64,000 nt of DNA. Origin: Symsagittifera roscoffensis (taxonomy: Eukaryota; Xenacoelomorpha; Acoela; Convolutidae). The stretch spans positions 29,674,048-29,738,047 of the forward strand of contig NC_087070.1 of NCBI RefSeq assembly GCF_963678635.1, in the 5' to 3' direction. The translations under genes were made by a program, and so were the position numbers. Every line of letters starts with the position of its first letter. Within the stretch, counting starts at the first letter, position 1. Shown here piece by piece: positions 1 through 10,922 of the stretch. The notes beneath the pieces are model-generated. The model was not told the DNA's origin and ran no database searches. It was given only the letters and a program-made list of their open reading frames with translations.

Positions 1-678
1 AGTTTTCTTCAAATTCCTGAGCTGGAATCACGATTCCGGTAGTTTTTTCCATGTCTTGACATGTGTTCTCTAGCTGGCATTCTACAAGAATTGTCTGATG
101 CGGGGCTATTGTTTGACGTTTTGTCATAAGCAAAGGGAATTTTTTCACTCTATTGACTCTTCTTGGCTCGTTTGGAGGTTTTATTTCGTTGATTTGAAGG
201 GTCATATCTTTGAAATGCAGTAGATTATACTTCGGAAAGACATGAATATGATGTTTTTTATAGAAAGGATTTCCTAGAATTATTGAATTGGCTGCATGAA
301 GAACGAGAAATGATTCTATAAAGGTCATGTCTGCCAATCGGAATTCTAACGTTACTTCAGTTTCAATGGAGACTTGTTGTCCTCCTGCCATTCTAACTCT
401 CTTCAGTTTGGGTTCATTTACTTCAAGAGGGCGAAATAGCGATTTTTCTTCTTTTAGGTCTTCAAATGTCTGTTTTGAGATAACATTTGCGCAGGCTCCT
501 GTATCGACCAGGGCTCTACGTTGTAATCCCGATGAGAAACGTATTTTCGTGTACGTCAGTACTGTTCCTTCCGCAGGGATTATTGCGTAAAGGCTAAGTA
601 TCTCATCAGGTTGGAAAAGTTCGTTAGGTGATGATTTAGGTGATTTCGATGATTTAGGGGGCTGACTCAGTGGCTTTA
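1..678 (-). CDS. Retrotransposon pro-pol, N-terminal part (partial, runs off window)
   Basis: Reading the minus strand, a frame stays open from the end of the neighbouring gag to base 1. It carries a retroviral-type aspartic protease: the catalytic LVDTGACANVI motif lies at about 480-512, and an ILGNPF motif (the usual second conserved protease segment) follows about 85 residues later. Reverse transcriptase would lie beyond the left edge. The frame is -1 relative to gag and has no start of its own near its beginning, so it should be made as a Gag-Pol fusion through the slippery site at 682-688. The type (Ty3/gypsy rather than BEL) is inferred from gene order and cannot be confirmed without RT. 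No stop codon breaks the part seen, so the element may be intact. Confidence 0.8.
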
Positions 679-1977
679 TTAGTTTTTTGGCTCGTTTGGA
701 AACGGGAAGTTTTGTCCGCGTCCTTGTGGTTTCTGTCGCCACCAGCAGTGACTTGCTGTGTGGTTAAATTTTCCACAAACGTCACAAAATTTGGCTGATG
801 ATCGCACCATTGGTCCAAAAGGTCCGTTGGGATTTTGCGTTTCAGCTTGAGGCATTTGATTTACGACAAATTGTTGCGTCGGATATTTCTGGGACTGTTG
901 AAATTGTGCTGATGGATGCATTTGAACCATTGGCTGTTGATTTTGGTACATGTTTGGGTACCTCTGATTTTGGGGGTACAATTGCGAATATGGCTGTTGT
1001 GCAACTGGTGGCATATGGTGAAAGTTTGGCTGAGTATTGTTGAAATCAAATTTATTTTGCCAATTATTTCTACGTCTTCCGCCTCTGTTGCCTCGTTGTT
1101 GTCCATACCCATTATTTTGGTTTGGCTGATAGCCACTATACTGATCACTCTGACTGTTGTTGTTCCGATTTTGTTCGTGAAGCGGATTCGATTGTTTATT
1201 CGACTGCTCAGTTATTTGTGATCTCATTTCGTTAAGCTGCTTCTCCATTTTTTCCTGATTTGTGGACAATTTTGTGATAGCGCTTATTAAATTTTCTGAG
1301 ACTTTGTCGTTTACTTCGTTGAATCCGTCTTCCGGGTAATCGTCTTTTCGGCAAATCTCACGAATTGTGATTTGCTTCTTGGTCAGGTTGCACAGTTCCT
1401 GAACTGTAGTTGCAGGTGGTTGTTCCATCAGCTTTGATCTCAGCCAACCTGGCATTCCCTTAATGAACAGTCGTTTAATTTGTTCATTTCGGTTGTCATG
1501 TACAGCATCTATCCTTTCTTGCCTTTGAGCAGTTTCTCGGTGGAATCGTGCTGCTTCTGCTGCTGCAGGTGCTCCAATTATTGCAGGATCAATTGGGGCG
1601 ACAGCTGGCAAATCTGGTGTCGGATACGCTCGCTGCGCTTTTTTCGTTAAGTTGACCAAGAAATTCTCTGGGGTATCTGTTTTCGGGTTGAATCGCAGTT
1701 GTTCTAAATTCAAAACGTGGATTTCTTGAAGTTGGGGGTTGCAAAAGTGATCCCTCAGGGCTATGAGACTCGCGGGAACGTTCGCTCGAGTTGCTGGTCC
1801 TAGTGTCTGGTAGAATCGCAGCGCGTTGTCTCGTAGGTGCAGTTGCAAGAAGTTCGCTTGTTGTGCGTTTGGTATTGCTGCTACTCCGATGTAGCCTTGA
1901 AAAAGTTGCTCGAATTCTGAAAAGTCTTCTTTTTCCGTTCCTCCATAGGGTTCGACCGAAACTTGCGCGTGTGCCAT
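679..1977 (-). CDS. gag: Retrotransposon Gag polyprotein, 432 aa
   Basis: This is a structural capsid/nucleocapsid protein of the LTR element on the minus strand. Residues 1 to about 225 are a capsid-like helical region rich in L, R and Q (for example LNLEQLRFNPKTDTPENFLV). A charged segment (about 230-260) looks coiled-coil, and an N/Q-rich linker follows. Near the C terminus (about 398-411) is a CCHC zinc knuckle, CDVCGKFNHTASHC (C-x2-C-x4-H-x4-C), expected to bind the element's RNA. The start MAHAQVSVEPYGG is the first ATG after the leader. The stop follows the slippery heptamer directly, which is the usual arrangement for -1 Gag-Pol frameshifting. The frame is uninterrupted. Overlapping ORFs on both strands here are shadows of this one. 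Confidence 0.88.
   Translation of the reverse strand: MAHAQVSVEPYGGTEKEDFSEFEQLFQGYIGVAAIPNAQQANFLQLHLRDNALRFYQTLGPATRANVPASLIALRDHFCNPQLQEIHVLNLEQLRFNPKTDTPENFLVNLTKKAQRAYPTPDLPAVAPIDPAIIGAPAAAEAARFHRETAQRQERIDAVHDNRNEQIKRLFIKGMPGWLRSKLMEQPPATTVQELCNLTKKQITIREICRKDDYPEDGFNEVNDKVSENLISAITKLSTNQEKMEKQLNEMRSQITEQSNKQSNPLHEQNRNNNSQSDQYSGYQPNQNNGYGQQRGNRGGRRRNNWQNKFDFNNTQPNFHHMPPVAQQPYSQLYPQNQRYPNMYQNQQPMVQMHPSAQFQQSQKYPTQQFVVNQMPQAETQNPNGPFGPMVRSSAKFCDVCGKFNHTASHCWWRQKPQGRGQNFPFPNEPKN
682..688 (-). promoter_or_regulatory. -1 ribosomal frameshift site (A AAA AAC)
   Basis: On the minus strand the last two gag sense codons are AAA AAC, preceded by an A and followed by TAA. This gives the canonical X XXY YYZ heptamer A AAA AAC in the gag frame. 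A -1 slip moves ribosomes into the pro-pol frame, which is open through this point and on to the protease. Sequence and phasing are seen directly; function is inferred from retroviral precedent. I did not establish a downstream pseudoknot. Confidence 0.8.
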
Positions 1978-2597
1978 CGTAATACAGTCGAATGAATATC
2001 AGGGTGATACAGTTGATGATAAGATACAGCACTTATTCAATTTAGGGGGAACACTAGGGAGTTTGTTATATAAATTAGCGGTTAAAGAAGGCTAGCAGTA
2101 TCACTGATCAGATTTATTGATGCAATTATATGGTTGTGCTAAAGGTTCCGTTACTTCACTTCTATGGTGGGGAAACTTAATGACAATTATATCAATTTAC
2201 TGCAGGTTTGAGTTTTGAGTTTGTTTTAACTAACTGTTTTTTGTTGATTGTTGAAAAACCTGTAGATTTGCTTTCTTTGTCTGCCTTGTCAGTAGCTCAG
2301 CTGCCCTGCCTTCTGACTGGAACAAGAAGTAGTGATGTTGTAGGTCACAATCCACATCTGCTTCTGTAGATTGGAGAAACTTTCAGCCCGGAGATGTTGA
2401 AGTTGAGGCTGTCTTCTTTTTCTCCCTGTCTGTCTCAGTTGTTCGCTGAATGTTGCTCTGCTTTCCACATCTGAGCGTTGCTGGGTGAAACGGGTTGTGT
2501 TGCCCTGTTCTGTTTCAGCAAAGTCCGGTTGTCGTTGTCCGCTCGTGTGATGAAGATTGCAATTGCTGATGACTTTTGGTGAATCCAGAAGTAGAAT
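1978..2597 (-). other. 5' untranslated leader of the minus-strand LTR element
   Basis: This stretch lies between the primer-binding site and the gag ATG. It holds no convincing gene. It is somewhat GC-richer than the flanking DNA (around 2270-2560), which fits a packaged and structured leader, but I saw no specific signal. Confidence 0.5.
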
Positions 2598-2615
2598 CTT
2601 CCGCGACAGTCACCA
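2598..2615 (-). other. Primer-binding site of the minus-strand LTR element
   Basis: The minus strand reads TGGTGACTGTCGCGGAAG directly after the inner end of the LTR (...TATATCACA). TGG is the complement of the CCA tail of a tRNA, so this is where a host tRNA would prime reverse transcription. I do not assign the tRNA species. Confidence 0.7.
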
Positions 2616-3038
2616 TGTGATATAGTGTCCCTTCGGATGGCTGTGGACAGCTATATCGTCGTTTATTGATAATGTTGTAAGCTGTTCGAATATTAATTAG
2701 CGCTACTGGCTATCGATTGTTATTGATTGTTTCCATAATTTATATGTCTCGAGCGGTTAAGACTTATCTTGCTTTTAAGGACGCAGGATTCGGTTCTTAA
2801 CTTCTGGAATATCGCTAGTCGATCGGCGCAAGTTAGAGCATGATTCCAATATTTTATTCTCTTCAAGTCTACCCAATTGATTAGTAGCTCGGTATAAATC
2901 TCCTATGATTGGTATTAATTACCATCAATATTTACATAGTTAAATAAATATAGATGTATGAACTTCATTTCATTAAGAAGGTTAATTATGTTATCTATTA
3001 TAGCATAAGAATGCATGACGTCATGTAGTGATGTCACA
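2616..3038 (-). repeat. 5' LTR of the minus-strand element (423 bp)
   Basis: The plus strand begins TGTGATATAG and ends GATGTCACA, giving TG...CA ends with a short inverted repeat TGTGA/TCACA. The inner end abuts the primer-binding site. A perfect CRE-type palindrome TGACGTCA lies at 3016-3023, near the outer (U3) end, and could be a promoter element. The partner LTR lies outside the window, so the outer boundary is inferred from the terminal motif only. Confidence 0.62.
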
Positions 3039-3174
3039 GACATCAACAATTGTCATCTTCTTTTATTATTATCACTTCCATATCTAGAAAATTCCAGATA
3101 TTGACTGGAATACGTGATGAAGGGACTCCTGACTGTAACCTCGGTTACTATGAAACTTTTGACCTTCTGATTAC

Positions 3175-3636
3175 CAGGGCTTGGTAAAAGTCAATTGGTG
3201 ACCAATTAATTGCAATTAATTGACTTCTTTGTTTTTCCAATTTTCGACTATTGACAAAGTCCGCCAATTAATTGCAATTAATTGAAGGTTTGCAAACATT
3301 GAAATTTATATGATTTTGTCTTTGAAATGTAAAGCTATTATTGATTTCGTAGCAACAGCTTCGTGACAATACCTGTGTTTATCAAGATGTACGATATTTG
3401 AGGCCAACTTCCAACATGGCAGAAAGATTTTTGAGCCGATGAACCTTGAAATGCAGCTGTTCCTGAATGTTAACAATCAATTTTGGTCGAAAACTGACGT
3501 TGCTAAAGCTATGAATGAGACCCAATTAATAGCAATTAATTAATAATTGACAAAGTTTGAGCGAACAATTCAATTAATTGACAATCTTTTCAAGTAATTG
3601 ACTTTTTGTCTACCAATTGACTTTTACCAACCCCTG
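3175..3636. mobile_element. hAT-type MITE, 462 bp
   Basis: The ends are 25-bp terminal inverted repeats with one mismatch, beginning CAGGGNTTGGTAAAAGTCAA. The element is flanked by a perfect 8-bp duplication CTGATTAC (3167-3174 and 3637-3644). CAGGG ends plus an 8-bp target duplication are typical of hAT DNA transposons. There is no coding capacity, so it is non-autonomous. Inside are several copies of AATTAATTGCAATTAATT (about 3205, 3270, 3525), probably subterminal transposase sites. It sits about 300 bp upstream of the BIN3-like start codon. Confidence 0.85.
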
Positions 3637-3942
3637 CTGATTACCTTTAAAACAAAAGAAGTAAAAAAGGAACTTCTTATAGATAGAACTGTGTCAAATT
3701 TAAATCAACTGAACTCTTGTTCATAGTTCTTGAAGTGCACTTGTTCAAACTGTCGGTCTTGACTTTATATATTTGTTTGCCTTAATTTATTTAAGGGTAT
3801 TAATTCTTTCATCATCATCATCATCATCTATATTTTGCTACGTAACCAGTTTTATGTTTGGAAAATCCTGCAATTAGCAGTTTTGCAGAAGACGAGTTTG
3901 TTGGTAAATCGGTCACAATTTTGAGTTTAATTCCAGGGAAAA

Positions 3943-4192
3943 ATGAGCTGGATGCGATCAGAGAAACGAATCGATACTGATTTGGAAGATCCTTTTGCTA
4001 AGATGAAAACTAATTTGACAGCCATGGAAAAAAGTCTAAATAAATTAAACGACAGTTTGAAGAAGCATACTAAACAAACACAAGCGCTCTCAAGTAACGA
4101 GCTTCAAATTTTTGCCGAGCTTTCGTCTAATGCTGAAAATGAAACCCAGTTGAGATATTCCAGTATGGCTGCATATTCCGCACTAAGCTCTG
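3943..4192 (+). CDS. BIN3-like BAR-domain protein, exon 1
   Basis: This exon codes for the first 83 residues plus one base of a protein resembling bridging integrator 3 (BIN3, Rvs161/Hob3 family), an N-BAR protein that binds curved membranes and works with the actin cytoskeleton. It starts MSWMRSEKRIDTD; human BIN3 also starts MSW. The segment FAKMKTNLTAMEKSLNKLND reads as the first BAR helix. The donor is CTCTG|GTGAGT, leaving a lone G that joins AA at the next acceptor to make a Glu codon, so the phase fits exactly. Spliced to 12655-12803 and 13196-13531 it gives about 244 residues, against about 253 for human BIN3. Assignment rests on my reading of family resemblance; other small BAR proteins are possible. 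Confidence 0.72.
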
Positions 4193-5724
4193 GTGAGTTA
4201 TTATTGAATCTTGTTATCAGAAAAGTGTCGATGTTTTTTTAATGGTTGGTTAGCGGATAAAGGCCTTTTTAATAAAAACCAGGGGACTGGAAAGGTTTTT
4301 AACGTTTAATTTCCTTCACGTATAAAAATAAAAGATTGAGTTGTAGATATGGAAAACCAAAGGGGACTGGAAAGCGATGCATACGCAGTTTAGACAGGGC
4401 TATTTCTTGTTCTTGTCTATTTTTTGAGCTATTTCTTATTGCAATAGTTATAATCACAATTTGATTTACTTTTGTACATTTGAAAATACTGTTCAAGTGT
4501 GTTTTTCTGTTCTCTGGTTCGTGTCACCCAAGTCCTTAGCTTGTGTGCTGCAGTGCAGCATCGTTTGAAATGATGCTCATTGTTGTACCTCCGTTTCTTC
4601 TCTTCTCGCGGGTCTTTCAGGGCAGTGGAGAAGCGTATGGTATATTCTTGTACTCTCGAACGGTTCCCTGGCAGCTTTCAGCAACGGTTTGCCTTTGATG
4701 TCGGATTTCTCTCACTGCTTCAAGTCTTGCCTCTCAGTGACTTGAGGTGTCGTAATTCCCCTATTTCTAGCCCCAGAGAGAAGTTGGCGGATTTTGAAAT
4801 TGTGCTGCTTGGACCGAATTTTAGGAATAGAATTAAAGAATAAATTATAATTTTTAGTAGCGATGCCCCCATCGGTAGCAAGTTGATATTGTGACACGAC
4901 GTTATCAACATCAGCATTAGCGCTCATCGTTACGAAAAATTTCAGAGCGTGATCAACTAGAGTTCTTGTAAATATTATCAAAGAGTTTCATCCTCGAATA
5001 AAAGCAATAATGTACAACCAGCGTGTTGAAACACCAAATGTTCTGACTGATCTTCGCTCAAGTGGAATCTTGTACTAGACGCACTGTTTACAGAAGAACT
5101 CTTGTCTTTACACCCCTCTGCAGCTATTGAAATCAGTATTCTCTCGACTGCTCGAATTCAACAACATTTGGTAACTTAAAGAAGAAACATAATTGGTAAA
5201 AAACGATACAATGGAAGAAAGAAGCTAGAGACCAAGAAAGTAAGCCAAAGTAATAGTACTGTAATATTCCTTTCTGCGCAACCACCAGAGATTTTGTCGG
5301 AAGCGCCTTTTAGTGGGTTGCTTTATTAAACTTACTTTAACACTAACTTATGCGACTCCGGAAGTTTCTCGGATTTGCTATGTTTAATTGCTTTAGTGTG
5401 TGTCATAACCAATTTGAATCTCTCAAACTCAATTTTTTTGAATCTGTTGAAACGGAGTGCACTAGTTGAAACGACCGAAAAAACCATAAATTGCAAGAAT
5501 TGTAAAAGAGCAATTACTGAAAACGATCGATCATATGATTGCAACGCATATTAATGCAATCTTCATATGACTACTCAATTCACTGGGCTCACTCCATTCG
5601 CTGTAGATGGGATCCTTGATGTGGGAAAATATTGGTCTTACACTGCAAAAGTTGCGTGTCTAGCAACAAAAGAGACAACCTAATATGCAACGCAGCTGTG
5701 TAATAAAAGTCTGAAAGCATTAAG

Positions 5725-6200
5725 AAGAAGCGTTGGCCTGAGATCTATCCGAATTAGAAATCTTGAATTTCAACAGAAGAAAAACAAAAGCTGGGTAATC
5801 ATCAAAGGTGGTCAAGAACCAGAAAAGATAGGCGAATTATAGCGAACAAAAATTGACTAGAAGCTAAGAAAATGAGTCAAATTCAGTGCACGTAGTCCAT
5901 TAGATCTCAAAAAGACAATCTTTTATCAACGCAGTCATAACCAGTCAATACGATTTTATTGGCATAACTGAAACCTGGCTTGTGAAGGAAATAACAGACG
6001 ATGCTTTATTTCTTTCCGATTACGTGATCTTAAGAAATGACTGTAGAATAACCAAAAATCAACAAAACCCGGCGGTGTATTTATCGCTGTCAAACATGAC
6101 ACTCTCTTGTCAATCTCAATTTGAGTTCTCGGATTGCTTGATAGCTCAAATACAAACTACCAATCCATTCAGCAATGCTGTCTCTACAGCATTCTGATGC
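5725..6200 (+). pseudogene. LINE fragment (APE endonuclease start), copy a1
   Basis: Degenerate coding sequence includes a segment reading ITETWL followed by DDALFLSDYVILRNDCRI, the usual opening of the APE-type endonuclease of CR1/Jockey-like non-LTR elements. Frames are broken. A second, diverged copy of the same 5' segment lies at 8650-9150 in the same orientation. Confidence 0.6.
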
Positions 6201-6299
6201 CAATCACATTTCGCCGTTCTAGGAAATAGTTTATGACTCTTGAGGAGTCTCAATTCTAATAATTAATGCACGCTCTTTAAAAAAGAAGGGAGGGATCTC

Positions 6300-8545
6300 A
6301 AGACTTATGATTGACATTGTATACACTAAACATGACATTTGTATGATAACTGAAAGCTGGCTGAATAATGATATCGCCGATTTGTATCTGAACATTGATG
6401 GATACAGCTTTTTTTCGGACTGACAGGGACTTCGGTTCAACTGGCAAAAGAGAGGAAGGTGGAGTATGCATGGTTGTGAGAAACAACTTTGTTGCAGAAA
6501 CCTTGACTAGCGTAAACGTGACGGAAGATTCTACAGCAGAATCTCTCTGGATACAAGTTCAAGTTGCGAACAAGTTTTTGGTTTTGTGGTTGCGTCTACT
6601 ACCCTCCGGATTCTAAAGCAGACAATGTTTTGGCTGACTATCTAATCAATGTACGTGAACGATTGCTTATAGAACATCCTAATTCTCCAGTTCTCATAAC
6701 CGGAGACTTCAAAATGTTTGACAATACTCTACTAGAGAATTTCTCCAATTAAAAAAAAACTTGCAACATCGACAAGAAACAATAATACCTTAGACAAGAT
6801 TTTTCGTACAAATCAGGAATGTTACCAGAACGGTGTACTACTTCAAACCCGTTTGACTACAGATCATCTGGCGCTGTTCTCCAAGACCTCAAGCCCCTAA
6901 ATTGAAAGACACCGTAAACAATATAGAGAGATGAACTTCCAGAACAGAATCCGTTTTGGTTTAAACTTAGACTCCATCAGAATACTGGAACAAAAAGGGT
7001 TCGAAAACATAGATCAAACCTCCTACGATCTCCAAACACTTCTTGATCTTTTGGTCAAGTACTGCCCACTTGAAACCTTCATGACACCCTATCTGAAGAG
7101 AATGTTGCTCAAAAAATCCAAACTGAGAAGAAAACAGAAAGAATTCGTCATTGGAAGCTGAGATACAAAAGGAAATAAAACCACCCTGACTAAAAAGTAA
7201 AATGGGACTGCTATGTGGTGGAAAGAAGTCAACAAGAGAAAGGAACCTCAAAAATGATAATGATCCAGACCTATTGAACGCTTACTTCGCGTCCATATGC
7301 GCAACGGATAATTACGTGGAGCCGACATTTTTAGACAGCAGCCCTGCCGCAATCCCTGACAATACCATTGAGCAAGTATACAATGAAATGAGTACAAAAA
7401 ACTGCAAATGGTACAGATGGAATTCCCTACTGGGTGTGGAAAGAAAATGCACATTCATTGGCAGAACCCATAGCATTCATATTGAACGATTCCCTGCTTC
7501 TAGGTAAAGTACTCGTATCCTTCAAGTTCTGAAAAATTGTGCATGTTGCTAAATGCTCGAACCCTGAATCTTTCAACGATTTCAGACCGATCGCAATCAC
7601 ATTGTGGTGTCGAGACTATTTGAGCGTATTATTATGAAAAACTCCCTGAGACAAAGTTATAACGATTGGTTACCTTCAAATCAATATGGGTTTAGAAAAG
7701 GGTGTTCCACATCAACAGCTCTCGTTGCTCTACAATATCAAGTTGCTAGTTTCGATGAACAAGGATATGATTACACCAGAATTATGTCCATAGACTTCCT
7801 TATCCTATATACTTCCTTACAAATTCTCAGCTCTTCAGAGAAGTTGATGCAAAAAATCACGCCTAGCTGAAGTCAACCGAGGAGTTCCACAAGGATCTGT
7901 TTTGGGTCCCATACTATTTAACACCGCAACATGAGATTTGAATTTACAAGAGCATATTGGTTGCATAACTAAATATGCAGATGATAGCAACATTGTCCTA
8001 CCTGGAATTCAAAATGGAGATCACTTCGATCAGGTCTTGTTGTCTCTCAAAGAACTAATGACTTTATTATCAATGAAGAAATGTCAAGTGTCATGACCAT
8101 ACATTTTAGAAATAACAGTATACCGCCCTTGGTCCATGCATACCTACAAGTTGTCGATGAAATGAAATAATTGGGACTATCTTTTTCACCTTATATACTG
8201 AAACTTAGCAGGAAAGCGACAAGTTTGTGCTTTCTGCTTTTCAGGTTAAAACGCTTAGGATTCCCAGGGCATGAGATATCGAATCTGTATGAAACGCTCA
8301 TCGTTAGCAATTTCAGGTATTGCATCACAGTCGATGCACCGATCACAAGTACTTCCATTGCTCAGATAGACAAAATACAATTAAAGGCCAGAAGTTCAGG
8401 TATAATCGATCACGTCACTCCAATCGTAGAAATGAGCGAAAAGAATGATATTCTTTTACTTGAACGTGCCAAACATCGTAGTCATATCCTGCACTCTCTC
8501 CTGCCTCCCCGCAAGCAGCCCAAGCCATGTGACCAGATGAATTAG
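6300..8545 (+). pseudogene. Degenerate CR1/Jockey-like LINE (endonuclease + reverse transcriptase)
   Basis: Several broken frames line up in order. An endonuclease start (ITESWLNNDIADL near 6350) is followed by an EN core with PNSPVLITGDF near 6690. RT follows, with QYGFRKGCSTSTALVAL near 7680, RGVPQGSVLGPILFN near 7880 and a YADD catalytic motif near 7975. An RT tail (8171-8545) contains RLKRLGFPGHEISNLYETL. Stops and frame changes separate every block, so the element is dead. Orientation is the same as the host gene. Confidence 0.78.
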
Positions 8546-8649
8546 GAAACCTCAGATCAATTAAGCTAGCAAGTTTTTTTAAGGAAAGACCTCGCTAAGT
8601 ATGAACTGATGCGAGAATTTACTACTCTGAAATCTTGAAAGCAACAAAA

Positions 8650-10400
8650 ATGATGGCGTCGACCCGAGATCTATCCGAATAAGAAATCTTGAATTTCAAC
8701 AAAAAAGACAAAAGCTGGGTAATCATCAAATTTGTCGAAGAATCAGAAAAGGAAAGGGTAATTACGGGGAATAAAAATTGACTACAAGCCAAGAAAATGA
8801 TTCAAATTCAATGTACGTAGTTTATTAGAACTCTCAAGAAGACAAACTTAGATCAACGGAGTCAATGAGTCAATACGATCCTATTTGTAAACCTGAAACC
8901 TGGTTTAACACGGAAATAACTGACGATGCTTTATTTTTTTTCCGATTACGCAATCATAAGAATTGATGGTAGAATAAGCAAATTTAAGGCAACAAAACAG
9001 GGCTGTGTTCTTATCGCTGTCGAACATGACAGCCCTCCTGTCAAATTAAATTATGAGTTTTTGGATTGCTTGATAGCTGAAATTCAAGCCCCAATCGATT
9101 CCCCTCTGCTGTCTTTACAGCGCACTAAAGCCAAGCACATTTTGCCCTACTAGTAAAGAATTTATGATTCTTCTTAACAAGCTAAACGTTCCCCTCAGTT
9201 TAAATGGTCCAAATATACTCATCACTGGAGACATTATTTTCAATGCAATCGACATATGCAATTGAGCACAAAATGCTGGACTTGATGATTGATTTCAACT
9301 ATTAGGAACATTTTTTGACATTGAAAGATAAACTTACAGTGAAAGATAAACTGATAGACATAGCTTTATGTACTCCAACGGATCTGATTTTAGACACCAA
9401 GGTTGATCTGAAACTTAATTCTGTAATCATTTAACAAGGCAGAAATTTATCCGACCACAACTCTTTCCAGATGACACTTAAAATCATGACAAAAAACTAA
9501 ATAGATTAAACGTTAACGTCAAACTTAATAAAACAATGAAAACTAAATGTCGAGAAGCAAAAAAATTGATCGAGCGAATCAAGAAAAAGAAAGTTGATAA
9601 AAATGGTAAAACACGTTAATGAGGAAGATCAGTTGTGCTTCGAGGCCATAGTTTTCGAAGGAAGAACTTTTGCGGAGCTGCAAAAGTATCTGAAAAACAT
9701 CGGATTTACCTACGACTTTGTTTTGGAATAACAAAGTTGCTAATGACGACCAAGACATAGCAAATTTGTTCAATGTTTACTTTCAAAGCGTGTTCACCAA
9801 ACGTGCTAAAACTCACGGTCTTTATCAACAGCACATTTCTTGAGTCATCAAAAGCATTGATTTCTCGGAAGAGGATATTTTAAGGAAAAAGTGCCAGCAG
9901 ACAAAGCCATGGTAGCAAATAAATTAGAAAACCTGATATCAATTAAGCTAGCGAATTGTTTCAAAAAGTTGCTACAAATTTAAAAGGGGTTATCCAGAGA
10001 TCTGGAAAAGAAGCGAAATTTGTTCAATATACAAGAGCGGTGACAAGCACTCAATCTAATTATCGGCTGATCAGTCTACTTTTTTTGGTTTCGAAAGCTC
10101 ATATTTTTGGACAACTCCGTCAAAGTCAATTTGATTGTCACCCGAAAGATTTGCAACAATTCAAATGATAGTTTGGTGACGAAATCTACAACCTAACAGG
10201 ATGAAAAAATGATCAGATTGCGTCAGCTCTTACTGGCTTTGAGAAATCTTTTGACAAGGTACAACATGGTTTCCTGATGAAGAAAGTATCTGCATTTAGT
10301 ATTGGTGGAAACGCCACAAACTGAATTAAGAGCTACCCACGAAAGATAACTGAGCGTCATGGCTGAGCAACGAGTTTGGAAAGCCAAATAAATCGAAGTA
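8650..10400 (+). pseudogene. Second degenerate APE-type LINE fragment
   Basis: The 5' part repeats the segment at 5725-6200 with many changes: an endonuclease start near 8890, then DDALFFFSDYAIIRIDGRI, the first base of it in another frame. Later pieces look like reverse transcriptase: SNYRLISLLFLVSK near 10050 (compare the usual SNYRPISLL) and GFEKSFDKVQHGFLMKKV near 10230 (compare KAFDTVDH). No intact frame remains. Confidence 0.58.
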
Positions 10401-10922
10401 GGCGTCCATGTCATGATGCGAAATGCGTACGGTGACTACATTGTACCAATTATAACGTACGGATCAAAGTCTGGAAAGAAAACAAAGCAGAATTTGAAGC
10501 GATTTCCCATTTCTTCACAACGTTGCGAATAACAACTACGACTTCAATATCTACAACCATGTTGCACAACTGCGTTCAAAAAAGTGTTCCACATCCCCAA
10601 AAAGAAACAAAGTCAAAAAATCACTATTGGTATGGAGTGACTTTTCTTTTCAACAAACTCTTGCGCATCTTGGAATTGACTTAAAGCTGTTGTACTAGCA
10701 AAGTTTTAAAGAAAAACTCACGGAGATATACTGAAAAATCTTCATCGAAATGTTCTTTGACCGATTAAAAAAAAAACAAATTACAAAAGAGGCCCTTCCG
10801 TTTAGTTACGGTAAGTGCACAAGCTAGATAGGGCCATGCCAGCGTTATAAAAATGCATATATATCAGCAAACTATCATTTAACAATGAAGTCATAAATCA
10901 GCATTAAATGCAATTTGATTGG

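Noticed and set aside
798-1221. Plus-strand ORFs over the left gag
   Set aside because: They are shadows of the minus-strand gag gene.
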